Assembly: GCA_903952135.1 (NCBI GenBank)
Contig: CAJBER010000051.1
Coordinates: 38,178-102,177 of the forward strand
Reading direction: 5' to 3'
Length of the DNA: 64,000 nucleotides
Source: an uncultured Algoriphagus sp.
GTDB taxonomy: Bacteria; Bacteroidota; Bacteroidia; Cytophagales; Cyclobacteriaceae
Position numbers and translations under genes: made by a program. The first letter of the stretch is position 1. The number at the start of each line of letters is the position of its first letter. Shown in pieces: positions 11,601 through 20,021 of this stretch. The notes beneath the pieces were generated by a model. The model was given only the letters and a program-made list of their open reading frames with translations. It searched no databases and was not told the DNA's origin.

Positions 11601-12034
11601 AAGTCCACCCAATAGCCGATTTTCTCGGTGAGCTCGTCCCACTCATTCTTGAAGCGCATCACCGTTTCCCGGCACTTTTTGTTGTACTCGGCTACGGTGA
11701 TCTTTTTTCCAATATCTTCTTTAGTGATGCCTAACTCCTTTTCTACTTGAAGTTCCACAGGGAGGCCGTGTGTATCCCATCCTCCTTTGCGTTTGACTTG
11801 AAATCCGCGCAGGGTTTTGTAGCGGCAAAAGATATCCTTGAGGGTACGGGCCATGACGTGGTGGATACCGGGCGTACCGTTGGCAGAAGGAGGTCCTTCA
11901 TAAAAAGTAAAGGTCTTGGCCCCTTCTCGGTTGGAGATGGATTTCTCGAAAATCTGATTTTCTTTCCAATACTGAAGGACCGACTCACCGATGTGGGGGT
12001 AGTCAACCTGCTTAAATTCCTGGTACGTTTTCAC
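8660..12034 (-). CDS. ileS: Isoleucyl-tRNA synthetase
   Basis: GPPSANGTPGIHHVMART (HIGH region), KMSKRLGNAVDP (KMSKR), GVDQTRGWFFT; about 1124 aa. Confidence 0.95.
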   Translation of the reverse strand: MKTYQEFKQVDYPHIGESVLQYWKENQIFEKSISNREGAKTFTFYEGPPSANGTPGIHHVMARTLKDIFCRYKTLRGFQVKRKGGWDTHGLPVELQVEKELGITKEDIGKKITVAEYNKKCRETVMRFKNEWDELTEKIGYWVDLEDPYITFDSNYIESLWYLLKQLYEKGLLYKGYTIQPYSPAAGTGLSSHELNQPGCYREVKDTSITGQFKLKGQTNTYILAWTTTPWTLPSNSALAIGENLDYVKVRTFNPYTHLPVDVILAKARVASYFSPKAAELPLEDYRPGDKLIPYQVLEEFKGKSMIGWEYEQLLPIPGLSLPHPAFTVVAGDYVTTEDGTGIVHLAKAFGADDFRTLVQQKVPGIFVQDELGNEVPVVDRQGKFLPIVGEYLVAKMQEHGISAHKTFGPNDFYVKNYTQDDEAAQDYKNTDVILSILLKNENKAFKVEKYEHSYPHCWRTDKPILYYPLESWFIKTTAYKDRMVELNKTIQWKPEATGTGRFGNWLENLVDWNLSRSRFWGTPLPIWRTADGTEEKCIGSIAELQAEIDKSVAAGFMTASPYAGKELDLHRPYVDDVILLSPKGQKMFRETDLIDVWFDSGAMPYAQWHYPFENKDVFAANFPADYIAEGVDQTRGWFFTLHALSVMLFDSVSFKNVIANGLVLDKNGNKMSKRLGNAVDPFKTLKEYGPDALRWYLLSNANPWDNLKFNLDGVTEVQRRFFGTLQNTYNFFALYANLDAFIYRAEKAVPVQERAELDQWILSKLQSLILEVEVAMDGYDATKATRAIQNFTVDQLSNWYVRLARKRFWRGDMQADKQAAYETLYECLFTLSQLMSSFAPFYADWLYKNLTEAGESGKASVHLTDWNTANHSLINPDLETSMDLAQTISSLVHSLRKKEKIKVRQPLQRILVPVLSEKFKSQVAKMAELIQTEVNIKEIEYLDDASGILVKNIKPNLPVLGKKLGPKMRFVVAALQSWGATEINQIEREGHYLLSVEGEEIDLLLEEVLISSQDIPGWSVASDQGVTVALDVTLTEELKQEGVARDLVNRIQNLRKDLGLEVQDKITLLVSDSNPLVNASIALFGGYIQEETQAISLAVGKLEGEATVLDMDEFELAVRLIKA

Positions 12035-12401
12035 TGCGTCTATTCTGGTGTACTTGAAGAAATGTTTGTATTGAACTCCTCCCGACGAACATAAGTTGGG
12101 TCGAGCTTAGCACGCATGGCTAGGCATCTTGCTCAAAACAAGCCACAAAGATAGAAGAATTGGCCGTTCGTGGAAAGAAAATGACAGGAGGATTCTAGTG
12201 TTAAGGCCCTGTTGACATTCACTTCTTTTTGGAGTGCAGAAGACTTCGAAGATGGTTTTAGAATGTCACCTGGAACCTGAAAAATTTTATTCGCTAGTTT
12301 CATTGCAAATCTGGCCCAATTGGCCTCATTTTTGAGCTGAACCTATAACTGAAAGAATTTTAGTTCTGAACCTCTTTTTTCACCCCAAAAAAACCACTGC
12401 G

Positions 12402-12578
12402 ATGACCGAACAACAACTACTTGCCTTGGAAGAAGCCATTACGGCTTTGAGAGCAAAACTAACCGGGGACATGTTTGCCGACATGGAAGTCCGTGACGAG
12501 ATCCACAACTTAGAAATGCAGCTCAAGGGAGTAAAGCCCCTCGACTCCCATTTTGATTGTGTAGGCTGCGGCAGCTAA
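12402..12578 (+). CDS. Small 58-aa protein with C-terminal CVGCGS
   Basis: Read directly: MTEQQLLALEEAITALRAKLTGDMFADMEVRDEIHNLEMQLKGVKPLDSHFDCVGCGS; ends 11 bp before the pseudouridine synthase start; below the ORF-track cut-off. Confidence 0.7.
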   Translation: MTEQQLLALEEAITALRAKLTGDMFADMEVRDEIHNLEMQLKGVKPLDSHFDCVGCGS

Positions 12579-12588
12579 GCCTACCGCT

Positions 12589-13215
12589 TTGGCCAGTTAT
12601 TTTATTACCTACAAGCCCTTTGGGGTGCTCACCCAGTTTAGTGGAGAAGGACCCACCCTGGCTACCTTAGGAGAATTTCCAAAGGAGGTGTATCCAGTGG
12701 GTCGCTTGGATAAGGATAGCGAGGGTTTGCTCCTCCTTACCGACGACAAGAGCTTGAACCACCAGTTGCTCAACCCCCGATTTGCGCACCAGCGTACCTA
12801 TTATGTGCAGGTGGAGGGAATTCCTACTCCCGAAGCTTTGGCCCAATTGCAAGCCGGTGTGACCATTCAAGTGGATGGAAAGCCGTATCGCACCAAGCCT
12901 GCGTTGGTCAAATTATTAGCCGAAGCCCCAACACTTCCCGATCGAGATCCTCCCATTCGCTTCCGTGCAGCTATCCCAGATCGCTGGCTGGCCCTTACCT
13001 TGATTGAAGGCAAAAACCGCCAAGTGCGAAAAATGACCGCTGCGGTAGGTTTTCCTACCCTCAGGCTGGTTCGCTCTTCCATGGAAAAAATCACGCTAGA
13101 TGGGATGGAAGTTGGGGAAGTTCGGGAACTCAGCCAGGAGGTAGTGTACCGCGCACTGGGGCTGACAGGATTTGCCAAGCCTAGGGCTGGAGGAAGTATA
13201 AATCGGAGGTCTTAA
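12589..13215 (+). CDS. 23S rRNA pseudouridine synthase, RluE/RsuA-type (TTG start)
   Basis: YPVGRLDKDSEGLLLLTDD, IEGKNRQVRKMTAAVGFPTLRLVR. Confidence 0.88.
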   Translation: MASYFITYKPFGVLTQFSGEGPTLATLGEFPKEVYPVGRLDKDSEGLLLLTDDKSLNHQLLNPRFAHQRTYYVQVEGIPTPEALAQLQAGVTIQVDGKPYRTKPALVKLLAEAPTLPDRDPPIRFRAAIPDRWLALTLIEGKNRQVRKMTAAVGFPTLRLVRSSMEKITLDGMEVGEVRELSQEVVYRALGLTGFAKPRAGGSINRRS

Positions 13216-13333
13216 AAATTCCTAAAAATCAGCCTGGCGTTCGGGAATGCGCTCCGGAAACTGTAAGATTGGGGATTGGTACAATTTCTCCTAATTTAGC
13301 CAACCCAAACAAGTACATATAAAGACGAGTCAT

Positions 13334-14305
13334 ATGCATCAGGAAAAAATTGCTGAAGTCATTCAGGAAGTGAAGAAAGTAGTGGTAGGCCAAGACAAGA
13401 TGATCAATCGCTTGTTGATTGGCTTGTTTACCAATGGACACATTCTATTGGAAGGTGTGCCAGGACTTGCCAAAACCTTGACCGTAAACACGCTTGCCAA
13501 GGTGCTTCATTTAAATTTCAACCGCATTCAGTTTACCCCCGATTTATTGCCTTCAGACTTGATTGGTACGATGATTTACAATCAGCAAAAATCCAATTTT
13601 GAGGTAAAGAAAGGGCCTATTTTTTCGAACGTTATTCTAGCGGATGAGGTCAACCGTTCTCCTGCAAAGGTGCAGTCGGCCCTCCTGGAAGCCATGCAAG
13701 AAAAGCAGGTGACCATTGGGGAGACTACCTACCCCTTGGATCGTCCTTTCTTGGTATTGGCAACCCAAAACCCTGTAGATCAGGAAGGAACTTATCCGCT
13801 ACCCGAAGCCCAGGTGGACCGATTCATGATGAAGGTGCACATTGATTACCCGAGCAAATCCGACGAGATGGAAGTAATGCGCAGGATGTCCAACATGCAG
13901 TATTCAGCTGATGTGAAGCCCATCCTGTCCAAGCAAGATATTTTTGACATCCGCGACCAGATCAATGCAGTTACTTTGGCGGAGCCATTGGAGCATTACA
14001 TCATTGAACTGGTGTTTGCCACCCGTTTCCCTGCGGACTATGGCTTGAAGGACGAAGCGAAATACATTCTATTTGGAGTATCGCCTCGTGCGAGTATCAA
14101 TTTGAATTTGGCAGCCAAGGCGGTAGCCTTCATGGATGGCCGCGATTATGTGTTGCCTGAGGACATCAAAGAAATTGCCGAAGACGTGTTGAATCACCGA
14201 ATTTTGCTCAATTACGAGGCAGAAGCAGATCAAATAAGTACGCGTGATCTCGTAAAAACTTTACTTGAAAAAGTGCCGATTAATAAGTCCGTAACATTAA
14301 AGTAA
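13334..14305 (+). CDS. MoxR-family AAA ATPase
   Basis: LLEGVPGLAKTLTVNTLA, NVILADEVNRSPAKVQSALLEAMQE, FLVLATQNPVDQEGTYPLPEAQVDRF. Confidence 0.93.
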   Translation: MHQEKIAEVIQEVKKVVVGQDKMINRLLIGLFTNGHILLEGVPGLAKTLTVNTLAKVLHLNFNRIQFTPDLLPSDLIGTMIYNQQKSNFEVKKGPIFSNVILADEVNRSPAKVQSALLEAMQEKQVTIGETTYPLDRPFLVLATQNPVDQEGTYPLPEAQVDRFMMKVHIDYPSKSDEMEVMRRMSNMQYSADVKPILSKQDIFDIRDQINAVTLAEPLEHYIIELVFATRFPADYGLKDEAKYILFGVSPRASINLNLAAKAVAFMDGRDYVLPEDIKEIAEDVLNHRILLNYEAEADQISTRDLVKTLLEKVPINKSVTLK

Positions 14306-14322
14306 CACGAATCCGCTGTTAG

Positions 14323-14356
14323 AAAGGGCTTCTCGAATGAGAAGCCCTTTTTTTTG
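14323..14356 (+). terminator. Rho-independent terminator after moxR-like gene
   Basis: AAAGGGCTTCTC-GAAT-GAGAAGCCCTTT followed by T-tract. Confidence 0.85.
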
Positions 14357-14422
14357 TGCCTGCTGTTAATTCAAGGTTAATTACCCCCTGTTTTTTTAAA
14401 AAAAGGATAACTCGTTTTTTTC

Positions 14423-14451
14423 TTGGAGGCATAAAATCCGCTGCACATTTG
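14423..14451 (+). promoter_or_regulatory. Candidate Bacteroidota-type promoter (TTG-N18-CACATTTG)
   Basis: CACATTTG resembles the TANNTTTG -7 element, with TTG upstream at -33-like spacing; about 40 bp before the lipoprotein start. Confidence 0.3.
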
Positions 14452-14491
14452 TATCATAATCGCTTCGCAAATTCTTAATCACACATAACCA

Positions 14492-16015
14492 ATGAAAAAG
14501 TTCACGTACGCACTTACTTTGTTAACTGCATTTACACTTGTGTTTACAAGTTGTACTGAAGAAGAAAAGCCGGACAATGGTGTAACCATTTCAGGTATCC
14601 CTGCTACTGCAAAAATTGATGCAGGCGCAAAACTAGGTCCCGTTACTGGCACCGCTGAAGGTCTTGACGGTTTGGTTTCTTTGGCTATCACTAAAGACGG
14701 AGCAGCACTTTCTACTGCACCTTTGAGCGGAACTTCTGCTACTTTTCCTTTTGAATACACTGCTGTTGCAGCAGATGCTGGCAAAAACTTGGTATTCGAA
14801 TTTACTGTAACTGACACAGACGGTGATGTAGCCAAGACTACACACGTATTGACTGTAGGCGCTGAGCCAACTACCATCCGCGTTACAAGCAATATCACTG
14901 CAAATACCACTTGGGTAACAGGTAAAACTTACATCTTGGGAAGCAGAATTGTAGTTACTTCTCCTGCTAAATTGACTATCCAAAAAGGAGTAATCATCAA
15001 AGGTGAAGCTGGAACTGGTGCCAACGCTACTGCACTACTTATCGCTAGAGGCGCGCAAATCGACGCACAAGGAACCGCTACTGAGCCAATCATTTTTACT
15101 TCCGTAGCTGACGAAATTGCCCCTGGTCAAATTTCTTCTCCAAACTTAGAACCAACTCAGGAAGGTCTTTGGGGAGGCTTAATCATTCTAGGAAAAGCGA
15201 AGTGCTCGCTTGCAGGTGACGTAGCCGAACTTCAAATTGAAGGTATCCCAGCATCTGACACCAACGGATTGTACGGAGGAACAAATGATGCAGACAACTC
15301 TGGTATCCTTAAATTTATCTCTATCCGTCACGGTGGTGCCTTGATCGGTGCTAGTAACGAGATCAACGGATTGACTCTTGGTGGTGTAGGTTCCGGAACC
15401 GTAATCGAAAACGTAGAAGTAGTAGCTAACCAGGACGATGGTATCGAATGGTTTGGTGGAACAGTTTCTGTAAAGAATGCTTTGATATGGAACTCAGGTG
15501 ATGATGCAGTAGATACTGACCAGTCTTGGGCAGGTACTTTGGACAACTTTATCGTAATCGCTGGCGTGAATACAGACCACGGTCTTGAAATTGACGGACC
15601 TGAAGGCGCATACAATGCTGCTCATACCGTGAAAAACGGTTCTGTTAAAGGTCACCCAGCTTCTGAATTCGGTGACTTCAGATCTAAGGCTAGAGGTACT
15701 TTTGAAAACTTGTACTTCTTCAACTTTCCTGCTCCAGCAGATACGTACAATGGTGTAGCGAACGCCGGTAGAGGTGATCTTTCTCTAGATGCCGCTACTG
15801 TTCCAAACTTCACAGGAACTACTGGCCCACTTGTTTTCAACAAACTTGAGGCTACACTAAAATCAGGTGTCACTTTGGCAACTGCTTTCCGCAACGGTAC
15901 AGATGCTTATGCTACTGAAGTTGCCTTGAAGGCAAACACAGTTGGCGCTACCAAGTCTGCCTTCACAGGTTGGACCTGGGCTGACAAAGCTGGTGCACTA
16001 GCCGATTTCAAATAA
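14492..16015 (+). CDS. Predicted lipoprotein with right-handed beta-helix-like repeats
   Basis: Lipobox TLVFTSC; repetitive beta-helix-like region (LIARGAQIDAQGTATEPIIFTS, GLWGGLIILGKAKCS, LKFISIRHGG, IENVEVVANQDDGIEWFGGTVSVKNALIWNSGDDAVD). Confidence 0.75.
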   Translation: MKKFTYALTLLTAFTLVFTSCTEEEKPDNGVTISGIPATAKIDAGAKLGPVTGTAEGLDGLVSLAITKDGAALSTAPLSGTSATFPFEYTAVAADAGKNLVFEFTVTDTDGDVAKTTHVLTVGAEPTTIRVTSNITANTTWVTGKTYILGSRIVVTSPAKLTIQKGVIIKGEAGTGANATALLIARGAQIDAQGTATEPIIFTSVADEIAPGQISSPNLEPTQEGLWGGLIILGKAKCSLAGDVAELQIEGIPASDTNGLYGGTNDADNSGILKFISIRHGGALIGASNEINGLTLGGVGSGTVIENVEVVANQDDGIEWFGGTVSVKNALIWNSGDDAVDTDQSWAGTLDNFIVIAGVNTDHGLEIDGPEGAYNAAHTVKNGSVKGHPASEFGDFRSKARGTFENLYFFNFPAPADTYNGVANAGRGDLSLDAATVPNFTGTTGPLVFNKLEATLKSGVTLATAFRNGTDAYATEVALKANTVGATKSAFTGWTWADKAGALADFK

Positions 16016-16031
16016 TTCAACATTCCCAAGA

Positions 16032-16070
16032 GGAAAGGAAGGTCTTGCAAGGATCCTTCCTTTCCTTTTT
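16032..16070 (+). terminator. Stem-loop between lipoprotein and TonB receptor (possible attenuator/terminator)
   Basis: GGAAAGGAAGG ... CCTTCCTTTCC followed by TTTTT. Confidence 0.6.
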
Positions 16071-16102
16071 CCCTTTACTAATAGATTTTCTCTTAACGCT
16101 GT

Positions 16103-19006
16103 ATGAACAAGAAAAAACAAGAACTGCCCATTAAACCACTGGTCGTTCTACTCCTTATCATTGCATTTCAATTGGTTACGGGCTTTGTATTTGCCCAGAA
16201 TGGCACCATCCGTGGCGCCATTTTTGATGAATCCACCGGAGAGCCACTTTACGGGGTTTCGGTGTTGGTCAAAGAAACATCAACCGGTGCTGTCACCGAT
16301 TTTGATGGAAAGTTTGAAATTCAACTTGCTCCTGGAGCGTACACCCTTCAAATTTCGTACATCTCCTTTGCTACGGTCAACTTGACCGAGGTAGTAGTGG
16401 AGTCTGGAAAAGTGAATGTACTTTCCGATGTCCTCCTGAAGTCAGAGGAGTCAGAACTGGAGACCGTCACTGTCTCTGCTGCCGCTATTCGTACCACGGA
16501 ATCCGCCTTGTTGTCGGTGAAGCGAAATGCACCCAATTTGCTAGATGGAATCTCCTCAGCGACCTTTCGTCAGATTGGCGATGGAGATGCTGCTTCTGCC
16601 GTGAAGCGTGTTACGGGGGTATCTATCGAAGGGGGTAAATACGTGTATGTACGTGGTTTGGGTGATCGTTACACCAAGACCGTATTGAATGGAGTGGATA
16701 TTCCTGGTTTGGATCCAGACCGCAATACCATCCAAATGGATATTTTTCCGACGAATGTGATTGACAATATCGTGGTATCCAAGTCCTTTACTGCGGAGCT
16801 TCCAGCTGATTTTACAGGTGGGGTAGTAGATATTGAAACCAAAGATTTTCCTGAAGAGAAAACCTTCCGAGTAAGTATTTCTGGAGGGGTAAATCCTTCC
16901 ATGCACTTCAACAAAAATTACTTGACTTACCAAGGAGGTAAGACTGACTGGTTGGGTTATGATGACGGTACTCGTGCCAATCCTACAGGCGGAAGAACCA
17001 ATATTCCACAGTTTGCTGAAGTAATCGGTAATCCAAACGGAGCCAAAGGACAAGAGTTTCAGCAGTTGCTGAGAGGCTTCAACAAAACCTTAGGCGCATC
17101 TACCCAAACTTCCATGATGGATTTTGGTTTGAGCCTTTCCTTCGGAAATCAAATTGCAAGACCAAAAGCAACTTGGGGTTACAATGCTGCCTTGACTTAT
17201 AAAAATGATACGGAGTTTTATCAGGATGCGCAATTCAACTTGTTTGCCAAGCCAATCGATTCCAACCAAAATGAATTGGAGGCACTTCAAATCCAGTCAG
17301 GTAACTACGGAGTAAATAGTGTGCTTCTTGGAGGTATAGCAGGTATTGCCTTGAAAACAAAGGCTTCCAAATTCAAGCTCAACTTCCTTCATCTACAAAA
17401 CGGAGAGACCAAATCGGGTATTTTCGATTACGAAAACTCCAACCTAGGTGCCAACTATGAAGCAAAGCAGTACAACTTAGAATATAGCCAGCGTGGACTT
17501 TCTAGCATCTTGCTATCTGGTAATCACTTTTTGAACGGGAATGCATGGGAAATTAACTGGAAGTTAGCTCCCACACGTTCCACCATCGAAGATCCAGATA
17601 TCCGCTTTACTCGATTCAGATTGCCAACCAATACCATCTCTCCAGAAGTAGGTTTGCCTGCACGTATCTGGAGAAACTTGGAAGAAAACAACTTGGTAGG
17701 TAAGTTGGACCTAACCAAAAACCTGAGCCTTTGGAATCAAGATGCCAAGTTTAAATTTGGAGGATCCTACACCTATAAAGAACGTGATTTTGAAATCCAG
17801 TCCTTCCAATTTCCAACGGGAACAACTCCGCTAGATGGTAATCCTAATTCCGTATTGAAGGAAAGCAACTTGTTTTCTGCTACCAATAGAAATGGGGTTC
17901 GTTATAACCCAGATTTTATTCCAAACAACCCGAATAAATTCCAGTCTAACCTAACCAACATGGGTGGGTATGCAAGCGTAGAAGCTAATCCACTGCCTAA
18001 ATTGAAATCTATCGTAGGCCTTCGTGTAGAGAAGTATACGCAATACTATTCTGGTACCAACCAAAATGCATCTATTGTATTTGATCAAGAGCAGGTATTG
18101 GATGATTTGGATTTCTTCCCAACCTTGAATTTGGTGTTGGCATTGAAAGAAACTCAAAACCTTCGTTTTTCTGCTGCAAGAACCATCGCGCGTCCTTCTT
18201 TTAAGGAACTCTCTTTTGCAGAAATCATTGATCCCATCACAGGTAGAACTTTTGTAGGAGGTTTGTTCCAAGAAACAACCAATGGGGGTACAGAAATCCT
18301 TTGGGATGGTAATTTGCAATCTACCCGCATCAACAACTTTGACGTACGTTGGGAAATGTTCCAGCCTAAAGGTGAAACCTGGTCTGTAGGTGCATTCTAC
18401 AAGACTTTTGAGAACCCGATTGAAATCGTACAATTCCTTTCTGACCCTGGATCCTTCCAGCCAAGAAACGTTGGAAATGGTACCGTGCTTGGTTTGGAAT
18501 TGGAATTCAGAAAGTCTTTGAAATTCATCAGCCCTAGCCTAGAAAAATTCCTTTGGACCAGCAACATCACCTTGACTGAGTCTCAAATCTCCATGTCTGC
18601 TACCGAGAAAAGATCTCGCCAATTGACTGCTAGAGAGGGTCAAAAAATCGGTGACACGCGTGATATGGCGGGTCAGGCTCCGTACATTGTGAATACCGGA
18701 ATTGCCTATTCTGATTATAGCACAGGATGGGAAGCAGGGATCTACTACAACGTGCAGGGACCTACTTTGAATATGGTTGGTTTCGGTAACCGTACCGACA
18801 CCTATGCAGTTCCTTTCAATTCCCTGAACTTGAATGTCAACAAGACCTTCGGTGCAGACGAGCGCATCCGTACCAGCTTGGGTGTACAAAACCTACTCAA
18901 CGACAAGCGTGAATTTATCTTCAGTTCCTACGGTGCTCAAGACCAATTCTTCACTCAGCTTGCTCCAGGTATGCGTGTCAACTTTAGCGTAGGATTTTCT
19001 TTCTAA
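16103..19006 (+). CDS. TonB-dependent outer membrane receptor with CarboxypepD_reg-like N-terminus
   Basis: GTIRGAIFDESTGEPLYGVSVLVKETSTGAVTDFDGKFEI; plug (VKRVTGVSIEGGKYVYVRGLGDRYTKTVLNGVDIPG); terminal beta-strand NFSVGFSF. Confidence 0.92.
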   Translation: MNKKKQELPIKPLVVLLLIIAFQLVTGFVFAQNGTIRGAIFDESTGEPLYGVSVLVKETSTGAVTDFDGKFEIQLAPGAYTLQISYISFATVNLTEVVVESGKVNVLSDVLLKSEESELETVTVSAAAIRTTESALLSVKRNAPNLLDGISSATFRQIGDGDAASAVKRVTGVSIEGGKYVYVRGLGDRYTKTVLNGVDIPGLDPDRNTIQMDIFPTNVIDNIVVSKSFTAELPADFTGGVVDIETKDFPEEKTFRVSISGGVNPSMHFNKNYLTYQGGKTDWLGYDDGTRANPTGGRTNIPQFAEVIGNPNGAKGQEFQQLLRGFNKTLGASTQTSMMDFGLSLSFGNQIARPKATWGYNAALTYKNDTEFYQDAQFNLFAKPIDSNQNELEALQIQSGNYGVNSVLLGGIAGIALKTKASKFKLNFLHLQNGETKSGIFDYENSNLGANYEAKQYNLEYSQRGLSSILLSGNHFLNGNAWEINWKLAPTRSTIEDPDIRFTRFRLPTNTISPEVGLPARIWRNLEENNLVGKLDLTKNLSLWNQDAKFKFGGSYTYKERDFEIQSFQFPTGTTPLDGNPNSVLKESNLFSATNRNGVRYNPDFIPNNPNKFQSNLTNMGGYASVEANPLPKLKSIVGLRVEKYTQYYSGTNQNASIVFDQEQVLDDLDFFPTLNLVLALKETQNLRFSAARTIARPSFKELSFAEIIDPITGRTFVGGLFQETTNGGTEILWDGNLQSTRINNFDVRWEMFQPKGETWSVGAFYKTFENPIEIVQFLSDPGSFQPRNVGNGTVLGLELEFRKSLKFISPSLEKFLWTSNITLTESQISMSATEKRSRQLTAREGQKIGDTRDMAGQAPYIVNTGIAYSDYSTGWEAGIYYNVQGPTLNMVGFGNRTDTYAVPFNSLNLNVNKTFGADERIRTSLGVQNLLNDKREFIFSSYGAQDQFFTQLAPGMRVNFSVGFSF

Positions 19007-19025
19007 GCTCGATAGACCAAATTTG

Positions 19026-19052
19026 AAAGCCACCTTCGGGTGGCTTTTTTTA
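19026..19052 (+). terminator. Rho-independent terminator after TonB receptor
   Basis: AAAGCCACC-TTCG-GGTGGCTTT plus T-tract. Confidence 0.88.
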
Positions 19053-19107
19053 TGTCTAATCCGATGGAAGGAATGACTTTCCCCTTAAATTCGGTAATTT
19101 CCCAGCT

Positions 19108-19686
19108 ATGAAAAATACCAGCCTATTCCTTTTTGTTGCGATCCTATTTTTAGGGTGCCTTCCTCAAGTTTTTGCTCAAGATAAAGCTCCTTCCCAGCAG
19201 TTTTGGGAGACATTGTCTAGCCATTGCGGAAAAAGCTATGCCGGCAAATTGGTATCCCCCGAGTCTGATCCCCGTTTTGCTGGTAAGTTGGTCATGCATG
19301 TGCGCAGTTGTGAGGATGGGCGCCTTCGGATTCCCTTTTTTGTGGGGGAGGATCTTTCCCGCACTTGGGTGCTGACGATGGATGAGCAGCAGTTGATCCA
19401 ACTCAAGCACGACCACCGGCATGCCGATGGGTCTGAGGATGCGGTGACGCAGTATGGGGGTAAGGCTACGAATACGGGTTCCGCCAGCACGCAATTTTTC
19501 CCAGCAGACGCTTTTACTGCGGGCTTGCTTCCTGCTGCTGTAGGGAATGTCTGGTGGATTAGTATGGATGAAACCTCCTTTACCTACAACCTGAGAAGGC
19601 TTGGATCGGCTACGCTATTCTCGGTTCGATTTGACCTGACCAAGCCTATCGATACTCCCCCTGCTCCCTGGGGCTGGGTAGATTGA
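19108..19686 (+). CDS. Hypothetical secreted protein
   Basis: Signal peptide (KNTSLFLFVAILFLGCLPQVFAQ); uninterrupted ORF with codon use typical of the region; no family recognised. Confidence 0.75.
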   Translation: MKNTSLFLFVAILFLGCLPQVFAQDKAPSQQFWETLSSHCGKSYAGKLVSPESDPRFAGKLVMHVRSCEDGRLRIPFFVGEDLSRTWVLTMDEQQLIQLKHDHRHADGSEDAVTQYGGKATNTGSASTQFFPADAFTAGLLPAAVGNVWWISMDETSFTYNLRRLGSATLFSVRFDLTKPIDTPPAPWGWVD

Positions 19687-19724
19687 TCCACTCGCTCTAG
19701 GCAGTCAAAAAAATAATTCACTCA

Positions 19725-20016
19725 AAGCCGCAAATAAGGGAAGGCGCAAAGAACTTAAGTAAGCTCTTTGCGCCTTCTCTTCTTTGCGAGAAATAAAAAT
19801 ACTCACGCGAAGCCTTCCTGCCTGCGGTAGGCAGGCCTTGACGAAAACAAAAAGAAGTTATCGCGCAAAGGCGCCAAGACCTACCTGCGGAAGGCAGGCG
19901 CAAAGGGTTATTTCTTCGTGGCTTCCTTTCTTTGCGAGAGAAAAGGATAATTTCTCGCTAAGACACAAAGCCGCCAAGGATAGTATTTCTTTGAGCCTTC
20001 GCGGTTTGCGCGCAAA
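19725..20016. repeat. R2 dispersed repeat (degenerate CGCAAAGN units) with two R3 palindrome insertions
   Basis: CGCAAAGG-CGCCAAGA-[CCTACCTGCGGAAGGCAGG]-CGCAAAGG and related units; related copies near 50.9 and 63.6-63.9 kb. Confidence 0.8.
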
Positions 20017-20021
20017 TTTTT

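Noticed and set aside
12035-12401. Possible T-box or riboswitch upstream of ileS
   Set aside because: No convincing T-box features; T-boxes are characteristic of Firmicutes rather than Bacteroidota.
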